DNA of 64,000 nt from Gammaproteobacteria bacterium (GCA_030427085.1 JAUHXH010000001.1:1116001-1180000); one strand, 5' to 3'; shown: positions 1 through 8,520, counted from the first letter of the stretch. A program made the numbers and translations. Notes: generated from the sequence alone by a model not told the origin.

Positions 1-546
1 CCAGATGCGGTACTGGGGCAGTTGGGTAATCGGGTCCAGCACGCACTGCGCGCCTACACACCCAAAGAACAGAAAGCCGTAAAAGTGGCGGCTCAATCAT
101 TCCGGCCCAATCCCGCCGTAGACACGGTCAGCGCCATTACCACGCTGGGCGTGGGGGAAGCGCTGATTTCTACCCTTGGCGAGGGCGGCATTCCGGCGCC
201 GGTAGAACGGGTGCTGATTCGCCCGCCGTCCTCCCGCATGGGTGCCCTGACTGACGAAGAGCGCAAGGCACTGCTGGCCAGGGACCCCAACGTGAAGCGT
301 TACGGCGAGCCTGTCGACCCGCGTTCGGCCCATGAAATTCTGCTGGAGCGCACACGCCAGCGGGAATCCCAGCAAACACAACAACAGGCGGAAAAGTCGG
401 CGCCGGCCGCGCGTAAACGCAGCAGCAACCGGCAATCCACTACCGAGGCCTTCCTCAAAAGTGTGGCCCGTAGTGTAGGCAGTTCCGTCGGGCGCGGCCT
501 GGGGCAAAAGCTGCTGCGCGGCGTGCTCGGTTCGCTATTGCGTTAG
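1..546 (+). CDS. HerA-like ATPase of the DUF853/YjgR family, C-terminal part
   Basis: The open frame runs in from the left edge, so only the last 181 residues are present and the start lies outside the window. The segment with NRVQHALRAYTPKEQKAVK, followed by GVGEALIST and a PVERVLIRPPSSRMG stretch, is the typical end of the DUF853 (YjgR) proteins, predicted HerA-type P-loop DNA-pumping ATPases. The Walker motifs of the family are N-terminal and not visible here. Residues from about 110 to 145 are Gln/Lys/Ser-rich and low complexity, and the last 35 residues form a Gly/Ser/Arg-rich tail, as is usual in the family. The cellular role of the family is not well established. The convergent DUF808 gene ends 13 bases downstream. 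Confidence 0.85.
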   Translation, partial: PDAVLGQLGNRVQHALRAYTPKEQKAVKVAAQSFRPNPAVDTVSAITTLGVGEALISTLGEGGIPAPVERVLIRPPSSRMGALTDEERKALLARDPNVKRYGEPVDPRSAHEILLERTRQRESQQTQQQAEKSAPAARKRSSNRQSTTEAFLKSVARSVGSSVGRGLGQKLLRGVLGSLLR

Positions 547-559
547 CGGCGGTAGCGCG

Positions 560-1486
560 TCACTTCCGCATCCGTTTCACGCCCTCAACGACCAACAGCA
601 CTAGCGCACCGGCCAAAACACCAAACAGGGCCTGCAACAACACGGGGAGGATGGCTGCCAACAACGCAATCCCCTCTGCCAGCCACTGGGTCAGGTGGTG
701 AATACCCGCCTCCACCGGTGCCAGACCGTGCACCAGTATGCTGCCACCCACGGTAAACATTGCCAGGGTGCCCACGACGGCGAGCGCTTTCATCAGCCAC
801 GGTGCAAATGACAGCAGGCCACCGCCGAACCAACGCTGCAATCGATGCCATACCCCCTCGCCCTTCCGTCGCAGCAGATAGTCACCGGCGTCATCAAGCT
901 TCACAATCAATGCCACCAGACCGTACACACCCACGGTCATCAACAGGGCAATCGCACAGATGACACCAATGCGAGTAACCCAATCGACATCGGCCACCGT
1001 GCCCAGGGCGATCACGATGATTTCCGCCGAGAGAATGAAATCCGTGCGAATTGCGCCACTGATTTTTTGCTTTTCCCAGGCTACGCGGTCGATATCGGTA
1101 TTGCGGGAAGCCTCCCGCAACGCCGCCTTCTCCTGCACGGCCTCCTCTGCGTGGAGGAATTTGTGCGCCAGTTTTTCGCAGCCTTCAAAACACAGGTAGA
1201 GTCCGCCCAGCATCAACAGCGGCACGATCGCCCAGGGCGCCAGCGCCGAGATCACCAGGGCGGCGGGCACCAAAATCAACTTATTGCGAAATGACCCTTT
1301 AGCCACTGCCCAAACCACCGGCAGTTCGCGATCGGCCCGAACGCCCGAAACTTGCTCGGCGTTCAGCGCCAGATCATCACCCAACACCCCCGCCGTTTTA
1401 CGGGCAGCCACTTTGGACATCAAGGCGATGTCATCCAGGACGGTGGCAATATCGTCAATCAATGCGAGCAGACTGGCTCCGGCCAT
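560..1486 (-). CDS. DUF808 family inner-membrane protein (YedI-like)
   Basis: This 308-residue protein begins MAGASLLALIDDIATVLDD, the standard N-terminus of DUF808/YedI proteins. An in-frame reading continues 64 codons further upstream to 1678, but that extension crosses a strong terminator hairpin and has no family likeness, so I start at 1486. Hydrophobic segments lie near residues 90-120, 160-200 and 225-300, indicating several membrane spans, with a short basic C-terminus (VKRMRK). The biochemical function of the family is unknown. The leader upstream of the start is unusual: it carries a perfect hairpin and an intrinsic terminator pointing in the direction of this gene, so expression may depend on read-through or on a promoter placed downstream of that terminator. 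Confidence 0.85.
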   Translation of the reverse strand: MAGASLLALIDDIATVLDDIALMSKVAARKTAGVLGDDLALNAEQVSGVRADRELPVVWAVAKGSFRNKLILVPAALVISALAPWAIVPLLMLGGLYLCFEGCEKLAHKFLHAEEAVQEKAALREASRNTDIDRVAWEKQKISGAIRTDFILSAEIIVIALGTVADVDWVTRIGVICAIALLMTVGVYGLVALIVKLDDAGDYLLRRKGEGVWHRLQRWFGGGLLSFAPWLMKALAVVGTLAMFTVGGSILVHGLAPVEAGIHHLTQWLAEGIALLAAILPVLLQALFGVLAGALVLLVVEGVKRMRK

Positions 1487-1548
1487 ACAGGGCGTCCTCG
1501 ATAGGGTTGGGGCGAGGCGACAGTTTGCACAGACTGGGGGGAAATGTG

Positions 1549-1583
1549 AAAAAAAAAGCCCGGGCACTAGAAGTGACCGGGCT
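1549..1583 (-). terminator. Intrinsic terminator in the DUF808 leader
   Basis: Read on the minus strand, an 11-bp GC-rich stem with one bulge (arms around GCCCGGGCACT) with a tiny loop is followed directly by a run of nine U. It ends about 60 bases before the DUF808 start and points towards that gene, so it either closes a short independent transcript or works as an attenuator. It is the second same-direction terminator within 190 bases. Confidence 0.8.
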
Positions 1584-1589
1584 AAAGTA

Positions 1590-1731
1590 GGGATGCATTC
1601 ACCGGGTATCTCGATACCCAGTGATGCCAGTGTAGGTGGATCACGCGGCAGACCACATGGCCGGGAGCGACAGCACACATGACCATCTACGCCAAGTTCT
1701 AGATCATTACCTCAAGCCATTGAAATACAAT
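1590..1731 (-). other. Structured leader or possible small RNA between two terminators
   Basis: This segment lies between two minus-strand terminators and has no convincing reading frame. It contains a near-perfect hairpin at 1600-1623 (arms CACYGGGTATC and its complement with a 2-4 base loop) followed, after about 17 bases, by the terminator at 1549-1583. The upstream part (about 1690-1731) is AT-richer and could hold a promoter, but I cannot name convincing -35/-10 boxes. It could be a small RNA of roughly 130-150 nt, or an attenuated leader of the DUF808 gene. Confidence 0.35.
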
Positions 1732-1765
1732 AAAAAAGCCCGCAGTCCTGAAACAGGACGCGGGC
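1732..1765 (-). terminator. Intrinsic terminator after the Usp gene
   Basis: On the minus strand the arms GCCCGC-GTCCTG and CAGGAC-GCGGGC enclose an AAA/TTT loop and are followed by six U. It sits about 140 bases past the stop of the tandem Usp gene. Confidence 0.8.
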
Positions 1766-1907
1766 CAAAATAGCCGGATGTTTCGGGGCAGAAACATCGG
1801 CCAGGGGACGTGTCAGCGCCCACCGTTGCGGCGGGCGCTAATTTGAAGATAGACGCCCTCGCCGAAATAGCAAATTACAGCCCATTACCGGGCCGCAAAT
1901 TGCGTGT
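1766..1907 (-). other. Structured 3' untranslated region of the Usp gene
   Basis: There is no reading frame here. On the minus strand, between the Usp stop codon and its terminator, there are two further strong hairpins: one at 1815-1839 (arms AGCGCCC/GGGCGCT with an inner CCG/CGG pair) and one at 1773-1802 (ATGTTTC/GAAACAT extended by GCCG/CGGC around a bulged G). With the terminator this makes three stacked stem-loops, more than termination needs. Confidence 0.5.
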
Positions 1908-2798
1908 CTAAACGGGCAGTAAAGGCACTGCTCCCTTCATGGCCAACACGTCGGTATTCATGTCGCGCAGCACATCCTCCGCCGTGTTACCCATCAGTCG
2001 CGCGCGCACCCCGGTGCGCCCAACCGTGCCCATCACAACCAGTTGTGCGCGTTGTTTGGCCGCCTCGCTGGTAATCACCTTGGCCACAGGACCGCGCTTG
2101 GTACGGAAGGCCTTTTCGGGCAAGCCATGCCGCTCGGCCAGCTGGCTGATGTAGGGTTTCATTTCTTCGCGGGCCTTGCGCGTGTAGGCCAGCGGATCCA
2201 CCAGATCCAGTTCAGTCAGCACCGGCGAAATGTGGATAGCACTGATAATGTTCAGCGGCGCATCCAGGGCTTCGGCCACGGCCTGCCCGGTGCTGATCAC
2301 CAGGTCATTGAGCTTGCGCTTGTTGCGATCAGTGGTGGTGAGATCCACCGTTACCAGCACCGGCTTGGTGCGATGCCAACGCTTCTCGGAAAGCACCATC
2401 ACAGGAACCGGCGATTCGCGCAACAACTGCCAGTCGGTTGAGGTGTAAACCGCCGAGCCAGAGCGGTGGCCCGTCTTGACCACCGCGGCGTAACCTTTCT
2501 TAAGCCGGGTCAATAACCACTCGTCGATCTCTTTTTTCCAGACTACCTGGAACTTGACCCTCTGCCCCTTTTTGGCCGCCTTGTCGATACGCGCCTGCAC
2601 TTCGACCTCACGGTTCTCCAGCAAACGACTACGCGCACGCGCCTGATCTTCCTTCGAGGTCATACCCATTTTGCGCAGCGGAGCATAGGTGAAAGCAACA
2701 ACTTCCGCTTCCAGCCCAAGCTTGCGGGCGAGTTGCAACCCGCGGGTAGTGGCGACACAGGCTTTCCCCTGGTCAGAAACGATCAACAGCTTACTCAT
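1908..2798 (-). CDS. Tandem universal stress protein (UspE-like)
   Basis: The 296-residue protein carries two Usp domains in tandem, roughly residues 1-140 and 145-290, the length and layout of UspE-type proteins. The first opens with KLLIVSDQGKAC; the second opens with KPVLVTVDLTTTDRNKR and ends in the conserved ATP-loop-like stretch VVMGTVGRTGVRARLMGNTAEDVLR, matching the G-x2-G-x9-G(S/T) signature of nucleotide-binding Usp domains. These are cytoplasmic stress-survival proteins with no defined enzymatic role. It is a single-gene unit transcribed leftwards, ending in the structured 3' region and terminator described separately. The AraC-type gene upstream is on the same strand but separated by 75 bases. 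Confidence 0.85.
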   Translation of the reverse strand: MSKLLIVSDQGKACVATTRGLQLARKLGLEAEVVAFTYAPLRKMGMTSKEDQARARSRLLENREVEVQARIDKAAKKGQRVKFQVVWKKEIDEWLLTRLKKGYAAVVKTGHRSGSAVYTSTDWQLLRESPVPVMVLSEKRWHRTKPVLVTVDLTTTDRNKRKLNDLVISTGQAVAEALDAPLNIISAIHISPVLTELDLVDPLAYTRKAREEMKPYISQLAERHGLPEKAFRTKRGPVAKVITSEAAKQRAQLVVMGTVGRTGVRARLMGNTAEDVLRDMNTDVLAMKGAVPLLPV

Positions 2799-2873
2799 GC
2801 ACGATAGTCCGGCGGTTAAATGGCTGGACGATTATAAGGGCCAGGCGCCACGATAAAAGCCCAACCGTTGAAT

Positions 2874-3926
2874 TCAGCTACTGCCAGCAGCGCGAAACTC
2901 ATTGGGCGACTGACCGGTCCAGCGCTTGAACGCGCGTGAGAATGTGCTCGGCTCGGAAAAACCCAGTAGATAAGCCGTTTCGAGAATGGACCGACCGGGC
3001 TGACGCAAGTATTTACAGGCCAACTGCAGGCGGGTGTCCTGTAACAGTTCCTTGAAGGTTGTATCCTCTTCTTTCAGCTTTCGCTGCAAGGTGCGATTAC
3101 TCATGTTCAGGGCACTGGCAATATCGGACTGTCCCGGCGGGCCATCGGGCAAGTGGTGCACAATTTTTTCCACCACATCTCGGGCGGTGGTCTGATCGAG
3201 AAACCGCGAGAGATATAGTTCCGTTTGTTCATCAGCCGCACGGGCCAGGGTGGGATCACCCGTTGCAAGGGTTTCCACAATATCACTGCGGACGAAACTG
3301 ACACGATTGTGACCCCGGCCGTAGGTGGGCCGACACGACAGGTAGTACTCAAAGCGCTCCGGGTCTTCGGGTGTAGGGCGAACCAGTTCCATGGCCGCCG
3401 GCGCGAGGTATTCGCTCAAGGTCAGCCGGGACATACGCAGCACCACACCCACAGCAAAATCAGTGGCGGCAGGCACTGGTCGCAACTGATCCGCCAGGCT
3501 GGCGATTTCAAGATGGATGTACTCGCCCTCCTCCAGCAGGCGCAACTGCGCCGCACTGCTGATCACCTGGGAAAAACGCACCAGTCGTTGCAAGCCGTCA
3601 TAGACCGAATCACTCGCCAGCCAGGCCAGGCCGAGGCCATGCAGCACCGCTGGTTGTAACTGTTCGGCGGCCGCCAGCCCGAAAGCTTCATCGCCACTCT
3701 CCTCCACCGCTCGCTCCAACAACCGGAACCAGCGCTCCGCGGAGACCCGACGATCACTGTTAATGACCGTGGCGGGGTCTATGCCCACTTCCTCGATCAG
3801 TGCCATCGCATCCACACCGTACTGCCGTAGGGTCTGGGCGATGGGCAGGATAAACGTAGCCAGAATGGACGCATGCAGCGGAATGCTGTTTTCCGGCCGC
3901 GCGGAATGCTTGTTGCCTTCAGTCAC
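2874..3926 (-). CDS. AraC-family transcriptional regulator
   Basis: This 350-residue cytoplasmic regulator has the layout of the OruR/ArgR-like subgroup: an N-terminal ligand domain of the 'arabinose-binding' PF12625 type (about residues 25-220) and a C-terminal double helix-turn-helix (about 250-345). The second HTH is clear in the segment ILETAYLLGFSEPSTFSRAFKRWTGQSP, which is the AraC signature. The ligand and the target genes cannot be read from the sequence. The neighbouring SpmA-SpmB fusion is 25 bases upstream on the same strand, so the two genes may be cotranscribed. Confidence 0.88.
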   Translation of the reverse strand: MTEGNKHSARPENSIPLHASILATFILPIAQTLRQYGVDAMALIEEVGIDPATVINSDRRVSAERWFRLLERAVEESGDEAFGLAAAEQLQPAVLHGLGLAWLASDSVYDGLQRLVRFSQVISSAAQLRLLEEGEYIHLEIASLADQLRPVPAATDFAVGVVLRMSRLTLSEYLAPAAMELVRPTPEDPERFEYYLSCRPTYGRGHNRVSFVRSDIVETLATGDPTLARAADEQTELYLSRFLDQTTARDVVEKIVHHLPDGPPGQSDIASALNMSNRTLQRKLKEEDTTFKELLQDTRLQLACKYLRQPGRSILETAYLLGFSEPSTFSRAFKRWTGQSPNEFRAAGSS

Positions 3927-3951
3927 ACACTGCGCTCCCTTGCCACGTTCA

Positions 3952-5181
3952 TTAACCGAAGTACCAGTAGGCTACCACTATCGCCGCGACGATACCTGCG
4001 AAGTCGGCAAACAAGCCACAGGCCAGTGCATGGCGAGAATGGCGCAGGCCGACGGCACCGAAATACACCGCCAACACATAAAAGGTGGTTTCCGTTGACC
4101 CCTGAAGGATAGCCGACAAACGCGCCTGGAAAGAATCCACGCCGAAGGTGTTCATGGTATCCACCATCATCGCACGCGCCCCTGAGCCCGACAGCGGTTT
4201 CATCAACGCCGTGGGCAGGCTATCGACCCAGCGTGCGTCCCAGGCCCCCAGGGCAACGATTTCGCGTACTCCCGTTAGCAAAATATCCAGCGCGCCACTG
4301 GCGCGGAACACACCAATGGCAACGAGCATTGCCAACAGGAAGGGAATGATGTCGATGGCGGTGGAAAAGCCCTGTTTCGCGCCATCCACAAACGCCTCGT
4401 AAACATTCACCCCGCGGCGATGTGCAACACCGAGGAACAGGATCACCAGCGAGAAAATCAGCAAATTGGAAATCAAACTGGACTGTTGCTGCAAAGCCTC
4501 TGCCGAGAGCGTGGCGAAATACAACAACAGGCTGACCAGCAGTACCATCGCACTCAGCAGGTAGGCCAGTACCACCGTATCCCACAGGCGAATGCGCTGT
4601 ACCCAGGCGGTGACCAGCAGTCCGGCCAGCGTGGAGCAACTGGTGGCAATCAGGATCGGAATAAACACGGCGGCCGGATCCGGCGCACCCATCTGGGCCC
4701 GGTACAGCAGGATTGCCATGGGGAACAGCGTGACGGAAGACGTGTTCAGCACCAGGAACAGGATTTGTGCGTTGCTGGCCGTGTCGGCCCTGGGATTCAG
4801 GGTCTGGAGATCCTGCATCGCCTTGATGCCGAGCGGCGTCGCCGCATTGTCCAGCCCCAACACATTGGCCGACAGGTTGAGGGTCATGGATGAAATGGCC
4901 GGGTGACCCGCTGGAACTTCCGGCATCAAACGGGTAAACAGTGGCGATAGTGCTCGGGCCAACTTTTCGATCAAGCCACTGCGCTCGCCGATGGCTACCA
5001 CGCCGAGCCACAAACTCATCAGCCCGATCAGGCCGATAGCGAGCTCAACAGAGAGCCGCGCCATGTCGAACAGTGCACTGACCAGCCGCTGGAACACCTC
5101 CCAGTCGCCCAGCACCCACCATTGGTAGAGGGCGCTGAAAAACGCGAGGACGAAAAAACCCAACCAGATACGATGGAGCAT
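3952..5181 (-). CDS. SpmA-SpmB fusion, nucleoside-recognition (Gate) domain membrane protein
   Basis: This 409-residue polytopic membrane protein joins two Gate/nucleoside-recognition domains (residues about 40-180 and 255-400). The stretch MTLNLSANVLGLDNAATPLG is diagnostic of the SpmA half, while the C-terminal part (SGARAMMVDTMNTFGVDSF, QGSTETTFYVLAVYFGAVG) is the SpmB half. In spore formers the two are separate spore-maturation proteins; in non-sporulating gammaproteobacteria the fused form is common and its substrate is unknown. The start codon lies one base after the stop of a small upstream frame (5183-5386), suggesting possible translational coupling. Confidence 0.85.
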   Translation of the reverse strand: MLHRIWLGFFVLAFFSALYQWWVLGDWEVFQRLVSALFDMARLSVELAIGLIGLMSLWLGVVAIGERSGLIEKLARALSPLFTRLMPEVPAGHPAISSMTLNLSANVLGLDNAATPLGIKAMQDLQTLNPRADTASNAQILFLVLNTSSVTLFPMAILLYRAQMGAPDPAAVFIPILIATSCSTLAGLLVTAWVQRIRLWDTVVLAYLLSAMVLLVSLLLYFATLSAEALQQQSSLISNLLIFSLVILFLGVAHRRGVNVYEAFVDGAKQGFSTAIDIIPFLLAMLVAIGVFRASGALDILLTGVREIVALGAWDARWVDSLPTALMKPLSGSGARAMMVDTMNTFGVDSFQARLSAILQGSTETTFYVLAVYFGAVGLRHSRHALACGLFADFAGIVAAIVVAYWYFG

Positions 5182-5182
5182 G

Positions 5183-5386
5183 TCAGTCGGCGCCCTGCCT
5201 GTTCAGCGTGACTGTTACCTGAGGCCTGATTGCTCCCAATGCTCTGTGCTCACCCACTTTCGATCGCAGACGCCAGACTAACGGATCGCCCGAGCCACCG
5301 CCAGACAGCTCCGCAATGAGATAGCACTTGCCCCCTGAGACAAAGCCAACTACTGTATGTTTATACAGGCTGACACAATCCCCCAT
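5183..5386 (-). CDS. Possible small protein upstream of the SpmA-SpmB fusion
   Basis: A 67-codon frame whose stop is one base from the ATG of the SpmA-SpmB gene, an arrangement typical of coupled genes. I recognise no family: the product is mainly polar, with a Gly-rich SGGGSG stretch at about residues 29-34 and no signal peptide. Its start codon overlaps the start codon of the divergent radical SAM gene, and the LexA box lies inside its first codons, so it may equally be just the leader of the SpmA-SpmB transcript. I give it low weight. Confidence 0.3.
   Translation of the reverse strand: MGDCVSLYKHTVVGFVSGGKCYLIAELSGGGSGDPLVWRLRSKVGEHRALGAIRPQVTVTLNRQGAD
5353..5368 (+). promoter_or_regulatory. 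LexA (SOS) box before the radical SAM gene
   Basis: The sequence CTGTATGTTTATACAG matches the gammaproteobacterial LexA operator CTG-N10-CAG, with the preferred CTGT-N8-ACAG core and AT-rich centre, preceded by TA. It ends 16 bases before the ATG at 5385. Because it is so close to the start and no Shine-Dalgarno sequence follows it, the message may be very short-leadered or leaderless. Confidence 0.8.
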
Positions 5387-6476
5387 GAGCGATTCACCAT
5401 CCAGACAGCGCGAGAATCAACACGCCATCCGCGGCCGCGGTGCAGCAAGTAATCGCGATAGCCGATATTCACCGCTCACGATCGAACGCGACGCCGGTGA
5501 GGCCGGCGGTGCTCCCAAAACCGAATGCCTGCCCGAGCGCGCCCGCACCATCATCGCTCGCAACAGCTCGCCGGATATCCCCTTCATCCAGTCGATCAAC
5601 CCCTACCGCGGCTGCGAGCACGGCTGCATCTATTGCTATGCCCGCCCCACACACGCCTATCTGGACCTGTCACCCGGGCTGGATTTTGAAACACGACTAC
5701 GGGTGAAGTACAACGCAGCGGAGCAACTGGAGCGCGAACTGGCCAACCCCCGTTACCAAACCCAAACCATCACCCTGGGCGCCAACACCGACCCTTACCA
5801 GCCTGTTGAGCGCGAACATCGGATCACTCGAGCGTTGCTGGAAGTGCTGCTCGCGCACCGCCACCCGGTATCCATTATCACCAAGAGCGGCCTGATCGAG
5901 CGAGACATCGACCTGCTGGCAGAACTGGCCTCACAAGGCCTGGCCAGTGTTGCGATCAGCGTCACCACACTCGACCGGGAACTGAAGCGCCGCCTGGAGC
6001 CGCGAGCCACCAGCGGCAGTGTGCGCCTCGCCGCCGTTCGCGCGCTGAGCGCAGCAGGAGTGCCGGTTTCCGTGCTGTGCGCCCCGGTGATTCCAACACT
6101 GAATGACGCGGAGTTGGAACAAATCGTTGCGCAATCCGCGGATGCCGGCGCCACGGGTGCTGCCTATATCCTGCTCCGCCTGCCCGGTGAAGTGTCCATA
6201 CTGTTTCAGCAATGGCTTGAGCTGCACTATCCCGATCGCGCCGCACATGTAATGAGCCTGATCCGGCAGTGTCGCGGCGGTGCCGATAACGACGTCCGCT
6301 TTGGTCATCGGATGCGGGGACAAGGGCCCATCGCAGACCTGATCGCACAGCGCTTTAAACTCGCCTGCAAACGTCACGGGCTGGATCAACTCCGACGCCA
6401 CGACCTGCGCACTGATCTGTTCCGTGTCCCGCCGCGCGCAGGGGATCAACTGGGCTTGTTCTCCGCTGATCCCTAG
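5385..6476 (+). CDS. Radical SAM protein, PA0069/Rv2578c family
   Basis: The 363-residue protein carries the radical SAM 4Fe-4S motif as C77-x3-C81-x2-C84 within RGCEHGCIYCYARPTHAY, which is characteristic of the PA0069/Rv2578c group, distant relatives of spore photoproduct lyase. The TIM-barrel core covers about residues 70-300 (ITLGANTDPYQPVE, ISIITKSGLI-like, SVLCAPVIPTLND). The reaction is not known. A longer frame starting at 5328 is possible, but the ATG at 5385 gives the usual length and sits directly behind the LexA operator. From memory, the Pseudomonas aeruginosa homologue PA0069 belongs to the LexA regulon, so a DNA-damage role is a reasonable inference. There is no good Shine-Dalgarno sequence. 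Confidence 0.85.
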   Translation: MSDSPSRQRENQHAIRGRGAASNRDSRYSPLTIERDAGEAGGAPKTECLPERARTIIARNSSPDIPFIQSINPYRGCEHGCIYCYARPTHAYLDLSPGLDFETRLRVKYNAAEQLERELANPRYQTQTITLGANTDPYQPVEREHRITRALLEVLLAHRHPVSIITKSGLIERDIDLLAELASQGLASVAISVTTLDRELKRRLEPRATSGSVRLAAVRALSAAGVPVSVLCAPVIPTLNDAELEQIVAQSADAGATGAAYILLRLPGEVSILFQQWLELHYPDRAAHVMSLIRQCRGGADNDVRFGHRMRGQGPIADLIAQRFKLACKRHGLDQLRRHDLRTDLFRVPPRAGDQLGLFSADP

Positions 6477-6560
6477 CCCTGCACTGGCGCCAGAACTCGC
6501 CACGGGCTACCCTCCCTATCCTGATTCAAATCCATTGCCCACCACCGTCTGGAGATCGTC

Positions 6561-7667
6561 ATGAAAACACGTGCCGCCGTTGCTTTTGGAGCAGGCAAAG
6601 ACCTGGAAATTGCCGAAGTGGATCTCGCCGGCCCCCGCGATGGCGAAGTGCTGGTGGAAATCATGGCCACCGGGATCTGCCATACCGACGCCTTCACCCT
6701 GTCCGGCGACGACCCGGAAGGTGCCTTCCCGGCCATTCTCGGGCATGAAGGTGCCGGCATTGTGCGTGAAGTTGGCGCCGGCGTACGCTCCCTCAAGCCC
6801 GGCGACCACGTGATCCCCTTGTACACCCCCGAGTGCCGCGAGTGTAATTTCTGCCTCCACCCCAAAACCAACCTGTGCCAATCCATTCGCGAAACCCAGG
6901 GCCGTGGCGTAATGCCCGACGGCAGCAGCCGCTTCTCCCTCGACGGCGAGCCCATCCTCCACTACATGGGCTGCTCCACCTTCTCCAACTTCACCGTACT
7001 ACCAGAAATTGCGCTGGCCAAAGTGCGCGAGGACGCACCCTTCGACAAAATCTGCTACATCGGTTGTGGGGTTACCACCGGCGTTGGCGCCGTCGTTTAC
7101 AGCGCCAAGGTACAACCCGGTGCCAACGTTGTGGTGTTCGGCCTGGGCGGCATTGGCCTCAACGTGATCCAGGGTGCGCGCATGGTCGGAGCCGGCAAGA
7201 TCATCGGTGTTGACCTGAACGCCAGCAAAGCACCCCTGGCAGAAAAATTCGGCATGACCGACTTCATCAACCCGAGCGAAGTCGACAACGTAGTGGAAGC
7301 CATCCTCGACCTCACCGGCGGCGGTGCCGACTACAGCTTCGAATGCATTGGCAACGTGAACGTGATGCGCCAGGCGCTGGAGTGTTGCCACAAAGGCTGG
7401 GGGGAGTCCTACATCATCGGCGTGGCCGGCGCAGGCCAGGAAATTGCCACCCGCCCCTTCCAGCTGGTTACTGGGCGTTCCTGGCACGGCGTTGCCTTCG
7501 GCGGCGCACGCGGGCGTACCGACGTGCCCACCATCGTGGACTGGTACATGGACGGCAAGATCAACATCGACGATCTGATCACCCACACCATGCCGCTGAA
7601 AGACATCAACCAGGGCTTTGAACTCATGCACGCCGGCGAAAGCATCCGCTCTGTAGTGCTGTATTAA
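6561..7667 (+). CDS. frmA: S-(hydroxymethyl)glutathione dehydrogenase (class III alcohol dehydrogenase)
   Basis: The 368-residue zinc enzyme oxidises the formaldehyde-glutathione adduct to S-formylglutathione with NAD. Catalytic-zinc ligands are visible in GICHTDAF (Cys) and GHEGAGIV (His), and the structural-zinc cluster in [17 protein letters not shown]. The Rossmann signature [13 protein letters not shown] lies near residue 195. Length and sequence are those of the widespread FrmA/AdhC family. The next gene, S-formylglutathione hydrolase, follows within 7 bases, so both steps of formaldehyde detoxification form one operon. No FrmR-type repressor gene is adjacent. SD-like GGAG lies 7 bases before the ATG. 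Confidence 0.95.
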   Translation: MKTRAAVAFGAGKDLEIAEVDLAGPRDGEVLVEIMATGICHTDAFTLSGDDPEGAFPAILGHEGAGIVREVGAGVRSLKPGDHVIPLYTPECRECNFCLHPKTNLCQSIRETQGRGVMPDGSSRFSLDGEPILHYMGCSTFSNFTVLPEIALAKVREDAPFDKICYIGCGVTTGVGAVVYSAKVQPGANVVVFGLGGIGLNVIQGARMVGAGKIIGVDLNASKAPLAEKFGMTDFINPSEVDNVVEAILDLTGGGADYSFECIGNVNVMRQALECCHKGWGESYIIGVAGAGQEIATRPFQLVTGRSWHGVAFGGARGRTDVPTIVDWYMDGKINIDDLITHTMPLKDINQGFELMHAGESIRSVVLY

Positions 7668-7674
7668 GGAGTCT

Positions 7675-8517
7675 GTGTTGAATATCACCGGAGAAAACCG
7701 CTGCTTTAGCGGCCGCCAGTTACGCCTGCAACATCGCGCGGAGTCCCTCGACTGCGACATGCACTTTTCGGTATTCCTGCCACCCCAGGCCGAACAAGGT
7801 GCCGTACCCGTTCTCTATTGGTTATCCGGCCTGACCTGCACCGACGAGAACTTTGTCCAGAAAGCCGGCGCCCAACGCTACGCCGCCGAACAGGGCATCG
7901 CCATTGTTTGCCCCGACACCAGCCCGCGCGGTGATGAAATTCCGGACGATCCGGAAGGCGCCTGGGATTTCGGACTGGGCGCGGGCTTCTACCTCAACGC
8001 CGAACGGGAACCCTGGGCGGCGCACTACCGCATGTACGACTACGTCACCGAGGAACTACCCGCGCTGGTAAACAAGGCCTTTCGGCTCAACCCGGAAGCC
8101 TGCGCCATCTCTGGCCACTCGATGGGAGGCCACGGCGCGATGATGATCGCCCTGCGCAATCCGGAGCGCTTCCGCTCGGTGTCTGCCTTTTCGCCTATCG
8201 TTGCACCCACTCAATGCCCGTGGGGTGAGAAAGCGTTCAGTAATTACCTGGGTGATAATCGGGAGAGTTGGAAGGCATGGGACAGTTGTGAGCTGCTGCG
8301 CGCGGCTGAATACCACCTGCCCTTGTTGGTGGATCAGGGGGAGGCCGATGATTTTCTCGAAGAGCAGTTGAAAACGGAATTACTGGAAGAAACCTGCAAA
8401 GAGGCCCAGTACCCGGCAGTGATACGCAGGCAACCCGGCTACAACCACAGTTACTTCTTCGTGGCGAGTTTTATTGGCAGTCATATTGCGTTTCATGCCC
8501 GGGAATTGGGCCGATAG
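7675..8517 (+). CDS. frmB: S-formylglutathione hydrolase
   Basis: This esterase of the alpha/beta-hydrolase fold (280 residues) splits S-formylglutathione into formate and glutathione, completing the pathway begun by frmA. The nucleophile is Ser149 in GHSMGGHG; the catalytic Asp lies in VDQGEADDFL and His in PGYNHSYFF near the C-terminus. Two non-ATG starts are possible, GTG at 7675 and TTG at 7678; the AAGGAG at 7666-7671, which overlaps the frmA stop codon, is better spaced for the TTG. The choice changes the product by one residue. Confidence 0.93.
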   Translation: MLNITGENRCFSGRQLRLQHRAESLDCDMHFSVFLPPQAEQGAVPVLYWLSGLTCTDENFVQKAGAQRYAAEQGIAIVCPDTSPRGDEIPDDPEGAWDFGLGAGFYLNAEREPWAAHYRMYDYVTEELPALVNKAFRLNPEACAISGHSMGGHGAMMIALRNPERFRSVSAFSPIVAPTQCPWGEKAFSNYLGDNRESWKAWDSCELLRAAEYHLPLLVDQGEADDFLEEQLKTELLEETCKEAQYPAVIRRQPGYNHSYFFVASFIGSHIAFHARELGR

Positions 8518-8520
8518 GCG

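Noticed and set aside
1487-1678. N-terminal extension of the DUF808 protein by 64 codons
   Set aside because: It would cross an intrinsic terminator and is Cys/Pro-rich without any similarity to the family start.
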